This document shows positions 23,301 through 37,341 of a DNA stretch of 64,000 bases, piece by piece. A program made the translations under genes and the position numbers. How positions within the stretch are numbered: the first letter of the stretch is position 1; every line of letters starts with the position of its first letter. Source of the stretch: Caprimulgus europaeus (taxonomy: Eukaryota > Chordata > Aves > Caprimulgiformes > Caprimulgidae). The stretch is from assembly GCA_907165065.1 (NCBI GenBank), contig OU015523.1, positions 43,885,702-43,949,701 of the forward strand. Reading direction: 5' to 3'. The notes beneath the pieces were generated by a model that was not told the DNA's origin, did not search any database, and worked only from the letters and a program-made list of their open reading frames with translations.

Positions 23301-25240
23301 ACCCAAACTTTTTTGCTATACTTATTAAATCATATTACATGTTCCAGTGTTGACAGGTCAGACTTCACCCACAACGCTATTGATGCAGAAGGCAGCATAA
23401 TTTCTGACTCTAGCTAATTTTTCAACAATGCTGTTTATCTGTTCTTTAGAGACACAACTGTGTGACTGATGGCTTTATTTTATGAGCAGGACATATTCAT
23501 TTTACTAGCTTGCATGTGTAATGTGGCAGGGTATCAAAATTACTATCTGGATAACCAAGACAAATGGGAAAATGGAGTTGTTTGACTATTCTAAACTCTG
23601 GGAATGGTTTAAAAAATATTTCTCCTGGCTTGTCCCTCCCTGATTCCATTCACTGCCTTCTTTCCTTTTGTCTGAGCAGCAGCAGTTTTCCAGGCAGGAG
23701 TTATTACATGACTCAGGAGTCTTTTTAGCCAATTAACTTCTCTCCATAGTCTACATGCAGCCAAATGAGGTCTCAGGAGTGAATGAGAAGTTATTTCCTT
23801 GTAGTCCTTTGAATACACCCATAGTTTTAAATAATAATAATAATTTTACACCACCTCTTTTTTGCACTTCTTTTGTGCAGTTAAGCTCATTCTTTAAAAC
23901 TTTATTTTAGGAGAAAGTTCTGGTGAATCCTATGCTTGAAGCAAGACCCATCACAATGTTGTTCATTGTTAAGTTTTGATTAATGTTCCCACTCACTTGC
24001 TGACTCACTCTCTTTACAGCATGTGCAAATATTTAGTTTCTTTCATTTTCTGGAGCATGTTCTGTACAGCCCATTGCTGTAGTATCCAAGCAAATTTTCA
24101 ACATCAACAATAATATTACCAATACAGTAGAGCTTTTGTGACATGTTTCTTTGAAGGGTCTCAGACTGCTCAACTTAACCATCTCGCCATTCACACTAAG
24201 CAACTAAGTGCTATTCTGTTGTTTTTCACAGGGTGAGAACAGTGGGATGTAGCACTGGGAAATTTCTTACTGCAGGTCTGCAACTGCAGAATGAAACAAA
24301 AGTGGTATAAAACATCCAAGCATATTGAAGGTCTGCAATCCTTATGAAGACAGCTTCACAAGACCTATTTACAGTCACATATTTGATGCTGACAAAAGTG
24401 AACCAGTTGGGCTAAATTTTTTAAAGTCTGTGGTTGATCTAATGCAGGTTTTCCAACAGTTTAAGCATATCCATGAATAAGTCAGGGTCTTCCTTTCTTT
24501 GAAAATCTGGATGCAAAACCTTTAAAATAAAGGTTATTTAGACTGGCTGTAATCTGAAGCTCATCCTTAATGATGCTGTCAAAACCAGAATGTAGCTCTC
24601 CAGCTTGTTTAGTAAAGCAAACATCGAGTGGTCTTTTGCTACTTCATACTCTTCAATAAACTTTCAAAGACTGCAAGACATGCCTTAACACAAACCTTCC
24701 TTACAGAAGCCTAGAGGTAGAGTCTTTCAAAGTCGACCCACTGGGTCTTTGGGTCACTAAACTCTCATGTCATGGCCATAAAATTCCTCTTCCTTCAGTT
24801 CTCTGCCATGCTTCAAGCTGCTTTTTCCTTTCTTTTATATTCCTTCTTCTTCAGCATCTTTTCCAGTTGTCTCAGCAAAGGGTAGTAGTGCTTAGGCTTC
24901 AAGAGTATCCCTGATTTTTCCCAGAACAGGACTGATTTTATGGGAATAACCTTGCTCCACCTGTCTGTTCATAAGAATGCTGAATTAACATAGTTTTGCA
25001 TTTCTTGAAGCTTTGCTTGGAATATCTAAACACCCACATATACATTGAACTTCAAATGCAAATAGAAATAGGTCCGAAGTCCCTCACCAGATAAAGGCTT
25101 TTCTCTCCCCTACAGTCAGTGGTTTCTACACCCACTTTTTTTCCAGTCAGTATGAAACTGCGGCCCAGCCTCCTAAAACACTTTTGCATTAAATGTCTTG
25201 TCCCTCATTCCCTAATTTGTAACACCCAAGCTAAAACAAA
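20387..25240. other. Unique AT-rich intergenic sequence
   Basis: I see no convincing gene or interspersed repeat in this 4.9 kb. The open frames are short and unstructured. Confidence 0.5.
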
Positions 25241-25595
<355 letters not shown>

Positions 25596-27411
25596 ACCAC
25601 CCCTCACCTCCTGCCCCCCATGAACTGAGGTGTCTTAATAACACTGTAACTTTTATTGCTGACGTCAAGGATAAATCCTCATTTCTGTTCATTAGAAACA
25701 GGCGTGAATCCTGTCTCAGTGGTGCCACTGAAAGAGATTGCTTGATTGCTCTCTGAAATCAGCCACCCCTCCCAGTGTCTCACTGCCTGGCAAAGAGCCT
25801 TCCCTGTTACCTAATGATCACTAGGCAGTTCTTCCTGTCCTGGCCCCTGTGAAGAACACCCTGTTATTCTTTGATACACAGGAGGTGCATATTACAGTGC
25901 TGTTAAGGTGCTGTGGTTTGTATTTGCAGTATGTATTTGAGTGGGGAATGCTTTGTTGTTATTCAGTCATCTTGAAATCACTCATTTCAAGCATTAATTC
26001 ACCGAATCCAAGCAGGTCATGCAGCTTAAAAGGCTTACAAAAGACAAAGGTGAAGAAAGGAGAGAAAGAGTGCACTTCATCTGTTTGAAGTACGAGATGG
26101 TTGAACTAGCCTAGCAGCTCATGCCTCACTTGGCGCTTGTGCCAAGCATCAGGTAGGCAGTCTGGCCACGCTCAGTGGGAACATTTCTGGATTGCCACCA
26201 ATCTGATTACTGAGGTACAGACCAGGTAGTGTACATCTATATTCTAGCTGCCAAAGGTCCAGAAAGTTTCTCCATCATTTTTCCCTTCAAGATCTCAGTT
26301 TGATATGCAGGAGACCATAGGCAGGCAAACAATTGCTCTTCATGATGCTACTACCCTTGGAGACAACTGAGGCTCTCTAGTAGCACCTGAGCACTTCTCT
26401 TGCTCTTGTAACCCTTGTAACCGTTATATCTCTTGAATTACAATATCTGCACCTGGTCAGGCACTACCCAGACCTATTTATACTTCCACCCCTTTCCTTT
26501 TGGAAGTGAAACAGATGAGCATTGACATGGAAACTATGCGTTGATGCAGGGAATTGCAGGAGAAGAAAATATGTTTCATGTTGAAAATAGCTGCCATAGG
26601 GCAGCTTCTGTAAGAGTGGAAATACCGGTTCAATTCATGGGCCTTGTGTCTCAGTTTTCTGTCTCCTCCAAGAGGCAGAAGTACACCCCATTGTAAAATA
26701 ACTCAAAGCAAACTCCCTTTCTCTCCTGCCCCAGTACTCTCCTTGACTTCATTTGCATCTCAGGTGATTTCCTGAGCCTTTGTGGCTTATTTAGTAACAC
26801 CCAGGGTGGTTTTCTCCTCCAGGTACTTGGTCTGTCCCTCCTCAACCCACATAAACTTCATGCACATACATGGAGTTCCCATGTGGTGCTGAAAAAAACA
26901 GTGACCCAAGCCCTTCCAATGCTACAATGGGCAGAATGTATGTGGGTATATGCGCCTACATATAGCTATTGGCAAAGGATGTCATTATGGAACCTAAAAA
27001 ATCGTGTACCATCATTTTTCTGGTATGACTGCAGGATGATACATTGCATATCAATACTTCTCAGTTATAGCAGGAATTATCAGGACTTCTAAATTGCTAC
27101 CCTGTGAAGTACCAAGGCAGCTCAGCTTTGGTTGCTCTTGAGTACACAGATGAACTGATTTTTTTAAGTACTCATCTATAAAACCTAAAGTACCATAATG
27201 GTACCTATTTACCACAAAGCAACACTTTAAAACAAATTAATATTTGTGAAGCACTTGCACTGATAAATGCTATAATATTTTATATGGGAGACTTATTTTT
27301 AGAAGGCTGAGAATGTGTAGTTAAATACATTATCACAATGCCTTCCTGAGAAAGCTGAATATAGACTACCATAACCTACTGTACTCAGTGTAGCCTTAAT
27401 ACTTGCTCTTT
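25596..27411. other. Unique sequence
   Basis: No gene is supported. Near 26130 a short hairpin (CTTGGC…GCCAAG) occurs in otherwise ordinary sequence. Confidence 0.45.
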
Positions 27412-28641
27412 CAGCATTCCTCTGAGGAAATCATGCTTAACTAACCTGATTGCCTTCTATGACAGGACAAGGGGAGGGCAGTGGATGTTGTATACTTGGA
27501 CTTGAGCAAGGCTTTTGATACTGTCTCCCACAACATCCTCGTTTTCAAACTCCAGAATTATGAACCTGATGACTAGAAGGTGAAGTGGATTGAGAGCTGG
27601 CTGAATGGCAGACCTGAGAGGGTTGTCATTGGTGGTGTGGAATCAAGTTGGAGACCTGTATCCAGTGGTGTCCCCCAGGGGTCAATATTGGTTTCAGTGT
27701 TGTTCAACCTATTCATCAATGACTTAGATGAAGGAACAGAGTGCCTCCTCAGAAAAGTTGCTGATAATACTAAACTGGGAGGAGTGTTGGATACACCAGA
27801 TGGCTGCCCTGCCATTCAGTGGGACCTTGACAGGCTGGAGAGGCAGCCAGAGAGGAACCTCACGAAGTTCAACAAGGGAAAGTGCAGGGCCCATATGGAA
27901 GGAATAACCCCAGGCACCAGTACAGGTTGGGGGCTGACCTCCTGGAAAGCATCCCTGTGGAGAAGGACCTGGGAGTCCTGGTGGACAGTAAGTTAAATAT
28001 GAGCCAGCAGTGTGCTCTTGTGACCAGGAAGGCCAACGATATCCTGGGCAGTATTAGGAAGAGTGTTGCCAGCAGGTTGAGAGACGTGATCCCACCCCTC
28101 TACTCAGCCCTGGTGAGTCCCCACCTGGAGTACTGTGTCCAGTTTTGGGCTCCCCAGTACAGGAAGGACATGGAACTCCTGGAGTGTGTCCAGCGAAGGG
28201 TGACTAAGATGATTAAAGGACTTTAGGAGCATCTTTCATATGAGGAAAGGCTGAGGGAGCTGGGCCTGTTCAGCCTGGAGAGAAGATGACTCAGAGGGGA
28301 TCTGATTAATGTTTATAAATATCTAAAGGGAGAGTGTCTAGAGGACAGGGATAGACTCTTCTCATGGGCACCCAACAATAGGACTAGAGACAATGGGCAT
28401 AAATTGCAGCATAGAAAGTTCCGCCTGAACATAATGAAGAACTTCTTTACTGTGAGGGTGACTGAGCACTGGAACAGGTTGCCCAGAGACGTTGTGGAAT
28501 CTCCCTCCCTAGAGATATTAAAAAAACATCCGGACAAAATCCTGGTTCATGTGTTCTAGAGTCCCTGCTTGGGAAGGGTGGTTGGATCAGATGACCTTCA
28601 GAGGTCTCTTCCAACTTCTGCCATTCTGTGATTCTGTGACT
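27412..28641 (+). mobile_element. CR1 LINE with broken reverse transcriptase
   Basis: This is the longest CR1 copy here, 5'-truncated, about 1.23 kb, and ending in CCATTCTGTGATTCTGTGAC. It keeps the C-terminal half of ORF2. A block reading KSCLTNLIAFYD appears at about 27434-27470 and is followed by VVYLDLSKAFDTVSHNIL in a shifted frame. SGVPQGS, a conserved reverse transcriptase block, is at about 27663-27683. The [FY]-x-D-D catalytic motif at 27758-27769 reads V-A-D-N, so one catalytic aspartate is lost. A frameshift near 27890 splits the protein between two frames (27580-27996 and 27882-28226), and a stop follows at about 28224. The copy is dead. Its frames would look like a protein gene to a naive caller. 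Confidence 0.97.
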
Positions 28642-31590
28642 TATCCAAGCTACGTGATCCTGATCTGGATCCAAATGTAGCTGAAATCTGAGGTATCTCA
28701 GATGCATGATTTCTAAACAAGGATTGTCAGAAATCCTGTGTTCCTCTCTCCCAGCATATGTGATGTGAAAGATGACTTTTCAGAGTCAAAATGAAAACTC
28801 CACTGGCACCATAGGAGAGGTGCATGCTAGTGTTGAAATTCAGAAGAGCTAAAGGTGCAAATTTGATTCCATTGCCATCTTTTAATTAAGAGCATTAACA
28901 TTTCTGATTTTGGCCTCTTTCTTAGGACTGGCCCATACTTATAACGCAGTGTCCCAGGAGCACGATGCAATTCTGTAATAGAGGCAGCATGTCCTTTTTT
29001 GCTCTTTGCTGGGCTGTTTCTAGGAAATTGAGTTGCATTCTAAGAAGATGAGCCTATCGACATGTGCTTTTCAGCAACACCCTGGGAACCCGAGTTGCTC
29101 TTTGGTTAGCCTGGTTTTTGCTGTGATTCACAGTTGGAGTTGTGGGAGCCCTTGAAAGTTGCTTTTTCTCCTGTCTGCTGGCTATATGGATGACTTGCAC
29201 TGTTATCTGACTGAATGCTCTGCCCTGTTCCAGTCCCTTGTTCACTCCAGAGCATGGGATACAAGGGCCCTGCTGTGCTTGTGCATGCCTAAAGCTACCT
29301 CTGATGTGGGTGTCTCATGACAGTTTCTGGACACTGAGGCATGAGAAGAACATAAAGATTTTAGGAACACATTTGCTGTGTTATTAACATTTCTTCAGTG
29401 TGAATCTAATGCCACTCTCTCTAAAGTTTTATGTATATGAAACTAATAAATGGCTGAAAAATTAGAGATTCATGACAAAAAAATTGTTAAAGTGTTCAAC
29501 AGATAAAGCTATTGCTTATTGTCATGGTGGATAACCCTCTGGTTTATATATTGTCTGGTACGGTGTTAGTAACACTCTATTGTTACATATGAACTTATGA
29601 CTATTGAACGAATTGCTTACTCTGTCATCATGGAGGTACAGAGCAGGATCCATGCTGCAAAAATATTGATTCTTTCACTTGTTTGAGGTTAACTCACAGG
29701 ATTTATTAGGGTGCCACTGATTTTAGCATGTACCTCTAAAACTGGCAGGTTTTCCAGAAACTCATAGTATATGGATTCATAGCATAGGCTTCATAACAGA
29801 ATAAGCTTCCTTTTGCACAAGGAGATAAAAATGTAGACTCTTGGGGACATCAAAATAATCTTCTTGTTAAAGGGCAGCATTATGCAGTTGTCTTGCTGGT
29901 ATTTTCTTGCATAAGTAACTTCAGTGAAGCTACATTTGTTAGTATTGATCAGTGTGAAAAGGGGGTATGCATATTTCTGAAAAACAAGCAATAACAGAGG
30001 AAATCAGATAAATCAGTGGCATTCAGTTTGCAGTAAGGATCCCTTAAAAGATAGGTCAACATGATTTTGTTTAGGTCTGACACTCCTCCTCGCTGTCACT
30101 TTGGGAAGGCACTTTTTTGCAATTAATTTTTGCACCTGCCCTCAAAGAAGGAAAATATTTATCCATGCGTGGGAAGTGTCTCAAGATCTCTATATGAAAA
30201 GGATTGTTCATATGCATATAATACTATTTTTGTTCTAGCATATGTGATGGAATTTGTTCCACAACTGCTTCCTTGTCAAAATTTTCATTAACTTTTGTGG
30301 GTGACTTTGCCTTTGGCTCCGGTCTGTCAGAAGTGTTGCTAACAATGCTTCTGTATGTCTTTGGTCAATGAATAGGCCTCTCAGTGGAGTCACATATGCA
30401 AGGCTGGCCCAAATAAACAGCGGTTTGCAGGGCAAAGTCATGACCTTGGCGTTCAACTTCCGTGCTTCTCAGACGCCTTCCCACAGAACACGTGCAACTC
30501 TGCTCTAAGCAAACAGCACCTACATTTCCCTCTGATCTGTTCAGCGCCTTGCTACAGCACTGCACAAGACTAGTAAACCTGCAAAGTTTGCCTCCAGCCA
30601 AGTCTGCTTTGAAGGACCTCTCTGGACTTCCCTTAAACAGATGCAGCCCTGAGCATAGAGGAAGATTAACAACACACTCACCTGGGCTCTCAGGCTGGCT
30701 CTGTGTGGGATCTGATTAACTTCAGCGAGAGATACATGCTAAAAAATGGTAGGAGTTATTGTAGACAGGAGAAATCACAGAAGGAGACACCAACACTGGC
30801 TTTTAAATATTATGAATGTATGTAAGAAGCTGATTGCTGTTAGTGGAAAGATTTGAATGACTTCAACAAGCTTTGGATCAGATCCTACTTTTTTTTGTAA
30901 CTTTTAGTACAAAGCTTTTGCTAACACAAAGTAAACCAGTTTAAGTGTTTCCTGTGACTCACTGAAAAGCAAATGAGCTGTTTAATACAAATGCTATGTT
31001 TATTTCAGTGAATATAATCTAACACCAGTCTGACTACACAGGCAGAATTATGTAAATCACTATTCAGCTAGTAGCAACTGATAAGATATTTGCTAAAACA
31101 CCATTAACAGGAAAGCATTCTGTGTGAAAAAAGAGTGTTGGATCGATGCTTATTTAATTGTGGTGTGATTTCAGTTGTGGAACCTTGCTCCTTGTTCTTA
31201 TCTGTCTAATTTAAATAATGAGGTGCTATGTGCTTTTCTTTGACATAGAGAGCATTACCATATGCTGTCCTCAATATACAAGGAAATGCTTGAGATGCAG
31301 TAACTCTATTACTAAAAATAAGAATTTTTAAGACAAAAGTATATTCCACATTTAACAAAACACAGAAAAACTCATCATTGAATTCAAATACCTTCCACCA
31401 GTTACACAATAACCATAAAATAAGAAAATGTCCCAAATATCCTTTCAAACAAACTACAAACCCAAACTGACAATAGCTTTTTTGGATAATTACAGTAGAA
31501 GATTGAAATTTTTTTTTTTATCCTGCAGTCATAAAATGCAATTGGATATATATAAGACACTTTGATTGTATCTGGCTACTATATACAATG
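28642..31590. other. Unique sequence
   Basis: I see no supported gene. Short frames near 30235-30720 overlap on both strands and have no features. Confidence 0.5.
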
Positions 31591-31603
31591 AAAACATAAA
31601 AGC

Positions 31604-31657
31604 ATTTTTATTATTTTTTATTTAAAACATATTTTTATTATTTTTTATTTAAAACAT
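31604..31657. repeat. Perfect 27 bp tandem duplication
   Basis: Two identical 27 bp AT-rich units lie head to tail (31604-31630 and 31631-31657). The pair is bracketed by copies of AAAACATAAAAGCATTT at 31591 and 31651, so the duplicated region is part of a slightly larger repeat structure. The units are identical, which suggests a recent event. Confidence 0.9.
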
Positions 31658-31667
31658 AAAAGCATTT

Positions 31668-34600
31668 CAATTTATGCTTTATACTTTATATAGAAATGAT
31701 ATAATTGCTTCCTGGTGAAATAACTAAGTGCAACCAAGTTTCTTAAAATGTAGGTGAATTTTAAATAAACTAAAAGCTCTTCCTGTGCTTTCTAATTTAA
31801 GTGAAGCCTCAGCCACTAAAAACCTAGAAAAATGTCAAGGTCATTGCCATTAGCTTTGATTAGCAATAAAAAAGGGATGCAAGAACAGGTTAATGGTATG
31901 AGGACATTAAATATTAAAAAAGAGCTATTGATTTAATGGTACTATTGCTAAAACTAAGTAGCAGTAGCTATTGACCAAATGGTAGACTGCATGTTTCTGA
32001 CAATGTGTCCACCAACCTATTTATCAGATTTTCCCAGTCATCCTGTTATTGCTACTTATTCTGTTTTGTTTCGCATTGGTTTTTAAATCTAATTTAAAAT
32101 AAATAAATAAATAAAACAAGAGAATGAATGTTCCAACCTTTTTGCAAATCATTGCAGACACTAATTTATGTTCCTGTGCTTAAGAATGTGTAGAGAAGGC
32201 AGCAAATAATATATATTATACTAGGGACATCTTTTTTATATTCCAGTTCCCAAGAAGAGGCATCAACACATAAATATGTCCTGGGTGCAAGGATGTGCAT
32301 CTGTGAGCTGCAAGTACACACACCTTTTCCGAATATTGGAGATTTCTCCAGGAAGACAAGGCACAGGAGATGGAAAGTCCTCCCAGGAAGATGGGCTATC
32401 CCTTTCTTTGTTCAGAAGGGCTTGGACTGCAGAAAGATCAGATAAGTAAAGAGGAGAAGACCCTGAGCTTACCTCTTTATTGGTCTTCCTCTGTTCCATT
32501 CCCAAATAATATGTTTTCAGCAGAAACGCACACCTGGAAGACTTTACAGCCAGCTAATACCACCGATGTACATGCCAGGGATGCTTGCACATCATAAGAA
32601 GATGGCATAACCTTTCCAAGCATAAGTTTTACTTAGACAGTAAGTGATTCAAAGGTGCACTTATTCCCTGGATAAGCACACTGCATGCTTGTCCTTCGAT
32701 CTCATGCCTCTCTTCTGGGTAGTTGCAAAAAGATTGACGAAGTGAAAGTCACCTTTCTGATAGACTGAGCCTCTCGTGCACTATGGGAAGGTGAGAATTA
32801 CTCCAGTGGTTTCTGTGGACCCTAATTCTTTGCAGCCTAACTCTTTGCATAGATATGGAAGAACTAAGGAAAATCTAATTTTGTGCCCGAGAAAGCTAAA
32901 ACACCAGTGGAAATTATAGAGTACTAACTAAACTCCAGCAAAGTGACAATCCTATTTTTCATTGGCTAAATCAAGTGTACTATATGTCAGCTTCAAATAA
33001 GTTTTATAATTATACAAAGTTGGATGTTGCAGGAAATCAGCTCAGGTGTTCAACAAGTCAGGTTATGAACCTGATGCTTTTAGTCAAAAAAAGAGATACA
33101 GATTTAATATTAATTAAAATGAAAAGTTTAGTCTTTACAAACTATGGGTGTTTCTATTTCATATAACACAATGAGAGTGTAATATACCTTGGTGAGGGCT
33201 GGGGCTGTCAACAGCAAGCTTTAGGAGCATTTTAGAAACCATTCTGGAAAACACTGTTCAAAATCAAGATGTTATAAATGGAAAATTTTGTCATGGACAC
33301 ACAGGTATTTTCCTACGATTGTTTGTCTCTACTGGAATCTAACTAATCAGTTGTAGTTACAAACTCAGTTATCTTTTGGGCCTAATATTTATTTTGATGC
33401 TAAGTAATCTGTAAACCGTTTTAGGAATTATCCAATGCAAACACTAAAAACATCACATAGAGTGCATATCCTTTTTATTCTTGATAATTATAGTAGAAAC
33501 ATCATGGAAGAACACTGCTGATAAGAGAAATTCTGTTGTTAGAGTTGGAGCTTACTAGTAATTCATGGCAGCGGTTTCACAATATGAAAATGCAGATATT
33601 TCACAGGAAACCATAGATACCGATTGCCAGAAGGGGGGATGTTTTGTGTGATTTCAGAACGCAGTGCAAGGAGATGATCTATACTGTTGCGTGAAAGAGC
33701 AGAGCAACCTGCATGTTGATTGCCTTACGAGTGAAATTCCCAAATATTACACTCCATTTAAGTCATAGACCCATTTATGTAAGTTGAATTCAAGGAGTGC
33801 ACAAATTTTGTGCTAGCTTTCCACTCAGAGTGCAATTCTCTCTGTATGGGAAAGGGAAATTTCTTTCTGTTGTTTTTTTTTGGTTGGTTGGTTTTTTCCT
33901 GCATTTTTGGTGTGTTTTTTTTAAACAATTATAATGCAATGTTGAAGCTCTCTCAAAACACCATGTCTTGACTGTTTACTGCATATATTTCCTATTTCAG
34001 GATGCTGCTGAACAAGAAGAACATAAAAAAGTGGCAAAGAACATAAAAAAGTGTTTTAAACATTAACACTTTCTAGAACCAAGATGAACATTATATCCAC
34101 ATTATATTCAAGGGACTACTCACACACAGAAAGTTAACAGGTGCCTTAATGTGTTAATAACTGACTCAGTGGCTCTCTCACACAAACATCTAGAATTCTA
34201 CATGGCATTTTGTGGCTCTGCAACCTTTCAACGCAGGACTATGAGGATTTTTCATGTGCTTAGCTTATACCCTAATGATGATAGGAGCTTTTGTGGTGTG
34301 CTGAAATGCAAAATCAATGTAATGCACTTAAGGAAAATAAGTATAAATAGAAAATATTAATATTGGAGTGGATTGAAGCACTAGAAAAAGTAGTAGAAAA
34401 AATAATTCCACACTAGCTGTAATGTGGAAGTGATGAACTATCTTTTAAGTCCATTAATTCTGCGACTCAGTGACTCTATCAGTTAAATATCTAGAACTCT
34501 ACATAACACTCTGTGACTTCCTGCTTTTTTCTTGTAGCCTCCAGAATAATTTTGCATTTTATTTGTGACTTGCTATTTTCAACTCCAGGAATTTTTAGCA

Positions 34601-35118
34601 TCCTTTCTCTCCTGGGAGTGATGGGACAGAATACGTAATGTAGAAATTACTGAGAAAGCAATATACTCACTCCAGCCACACCTTTGCCATCAGTTGTTCA
34701 TTTGCAGTTGTGGCACAGAGACCGCTGTGATGAAAGCGGATGGAGCAGTCTCTTTAGGAATAAGATTAGAGAGGGTTTAGCTTGGTATATTAAAATGTGT
34801 GTGCATGTACAGAAGTATATAAAAGATATTCTATTTTCATATAATAAAAGTCTGTCAACATGTTTCTGTCACTGTACATTTTTCCTTGACTTTTAAATGA
34901 GGCCAAAATTAAGAGAATAAGGCTTTAGGTGAGTTTCAGAAGAAATGTGTGGAGTACATGGTATGATACAGCAGTATAAAGAGTCATACGCATATCAGTG
35001 AGTGAAGCACACACCCAGATCAGGAGATGAAGTGAAAGAAAATTTCAGCTTTCCCACTGATCACTCCATCAAAAAGACAACAATGATTTGCTCCTAGCTT
35101 CACCCAAGGAAAGTGGTC
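31668..35118. other. Unique AT-rich sequence
   Basis: There is no supported gene. Near 34017-34056 the 16-mer AGAACATAAAAAAGTG occurs twice in tandem with a few bases between, which is a small local duplication. Confidence 0.5.
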
Positions 35119-35350
35119 AACAGATCATGAAGTGTCTGGCACTATGCTTGGGTAGCAGAGAGATGCACAGTGACAACTTTTTGGCCTGCATATCCTCAAT
35201 GGCAGTCCCTGAGAGGACATGCTCAGGGAAGGATGTGCCAAGCTCCTCAAGAAGCTCTGCAAGGCTGACATTTTTTGGTGAGACTAATTCTGCAGCTCAG
35301 CAGAGGCCTTTTCCCAGCCTCATGACATGGACCACATTCAGGTTTTCCAC
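35119..35350 (-). pseudogene. Possible exon or pseudogene remnant
   Basis: On the minus strand a pyrimidine-rich stretch ending in CACTCAG precedes a 77-codon frame broken by one TGA at 35297-35299. The part after the stop has plausible protein composition (it contains LAELLEELGTSFPEH and LSGTAIEDMQAKK) and runs to a TGA at 35117-35119. I recognise no family. It may be a decayed exon, a piece of a processed pseudogene or chance. Confidence 0.2.
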
Positions 35351-37320
35351 CTGAGTGGTGCAGAAGAGCTAGCTGGCATATGATGGAGAGGAGTAAATCC
35401 CTGCTCAGTTCTATGCAGCTCTCTCACCTGTCTGCACTGGACTCCCATTTCCCTCCAAGTTATCCTAAGACATGCTTCTGCCTTTTCACCTTTGCTGTCG
35501 ACACTACCATGCCTCCCAGCTGCACAGTTTGTGGCAGAACAGTCCTTGCATACAGAAACTCAACCCAGGTGAGCACTGCCTGGCACACAGGAGTCCCTGC
35601 ACAGTGAGTCATGCCAGAGAGGCACACCTTGCCCTTTATCAGCTGTTCCTACCCTCTAGGTGTGGAGTTTTCATTAAAACTCTTGTTTGGTTGGTTTTCA
35701 TAGAAAATAGTATGGATGAGCAAAGCATCCTGTAGAAAACATTTGCCACCCTTGAGAAAATCAGAAAATTTTCAAGATACTGTAAGACTAAACAATAAAT
35801 TATTTTCATTGAAAACATTTGGGGTTTATGATACAGTATTTATACTTTTTAAAATATTTAGTGAAATTTTTTGATGTTCTGACACATGGACTACTAATTT
35901 TCTCTTCCAGTATCCAACAAATACTGTAGGAAGAAAAAAAATACAAAGAAAAAAATATGGAAGAAAACAATATGTTGGACACAGAAGGAATTAACCTAAA
36001 AAAGAGGACATAATCTTTGTGTGTGTACCCACCTCTAATAACCATTAGCCTTTTTGCAGAAATCTCTATGGGATTGTACAAAGAATTTGATGTAACCTGT
36101 GGTTAATCATTGATCATCTTCTTATGTAAAACAGCAAGTTGCACAACTTAGTGAATAGCATATAGGAGAAGAATGTAATAAGTAAACATTTAGTGACTAG
36201 CTTACTATTTCCATTTGTATCATGTAGAGCAAATAGGACTGTGTACAAACTGCCACTTCCTTAATAAGAAAAAAAGGTAGTAATGCCAATAAAAGGTGAT
36301 TTTTATTACAGAGTAGTAAAGCAGTTACAGATTTTTCATGCTTTAACTTCACTTACAAAACAAAGATTCTTCTACCAGTGCATAGTTTAGGTATTGCCTT
36401 TGTTTGCAGTACAGGTTGTATACTTTCTTTGAAAAGGGTTGGAAACAATCTGTGAAGGAGTTGCCTTAAAAAATGGGGAGAGAGGACTTTAAAACAACTT
36501 CCAAGTGTATAAAAATCAATGCTTTCAGGAATGTTCAGGGCTCTTTACCTTGACATGTTCCCTGTTAAATGCTTTTTCCAGTATACAATCTATGTGCTTT
36601 AAAATGTTATATGCTGTTATTATGAAAACAGACTTATGATGATCTCACTGCATGATTTATAATTATAAATGTAACCACAGATGCTTCATTTTCTGAAGAT
36701 CCTCCTGAGAATCAAAACACCAAGAGCTTAGCACCTGCACCCAAGCACAGCCTTGGAAATGTGTGTCATTATGTAATCAACATGAGCAAGCCATTGAGTC
36801 GCAATTGGGAACACCCACATCGGCCATGCACGCTCAGAAGGAAAGACAAAGAGCACGGGTATTGATGTGTTATAAAACATACACAATCCAATTTCTACCT
36901 AGAGTGAAATGATGAGAACATCAATTTAAGTAACTTCACCCGTAACTTCTTTTACAGTGGACTGTAACTTTAGATATATCCTGGTGCAAACAGTGTCTTG
37001 TTTTACAGAGTACATGTTCTAATATACTCTAACATACAGCAATAAGAAACTCTTTCATGAATGCTGCTTTTGTTGATTTTTCAGTATTTGATAATAATCC
37101 TTCCTTTTTCTCCTGTTTTAAAGCTCTCGGGCATCTGAGCAGCCAATTGTAAAACGTTGTTAGACATATGTGACTAATCCCATACCACTGATAGTGAAGA
37201 GCCAATAGTCAAATGAAATACTCCTTGGGGAGAAAAAAAAAAAAGTACTGAAATTTATTTCCTAAGCTTTTGTTGCAAGCTTTTAAAGATAGACAAATAT
37301 GTTTACAGTGATGACAGTGA

Positions 37321-37341
37321 ACCTGTGAATTATTCACAGGT
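37321..37341. repeat. Perfect 9 bp-arm palindrome
   Basis: ACCTGTGAA-TTA-TTCACAGGT is a perfect inverted repeat. A third half-site, TTCACAGGT, follows at about 37370-37378. It could be a binding site for a dimeric factor or chance. Confidence 0.7.

Noticed and set aside
34017..34056. Tandem AGAACATAAAAAAGTG copies as a possible functional repeat
   Set aside because: Only two short copies in A-rich sequence, consistent with ordinary slippage.
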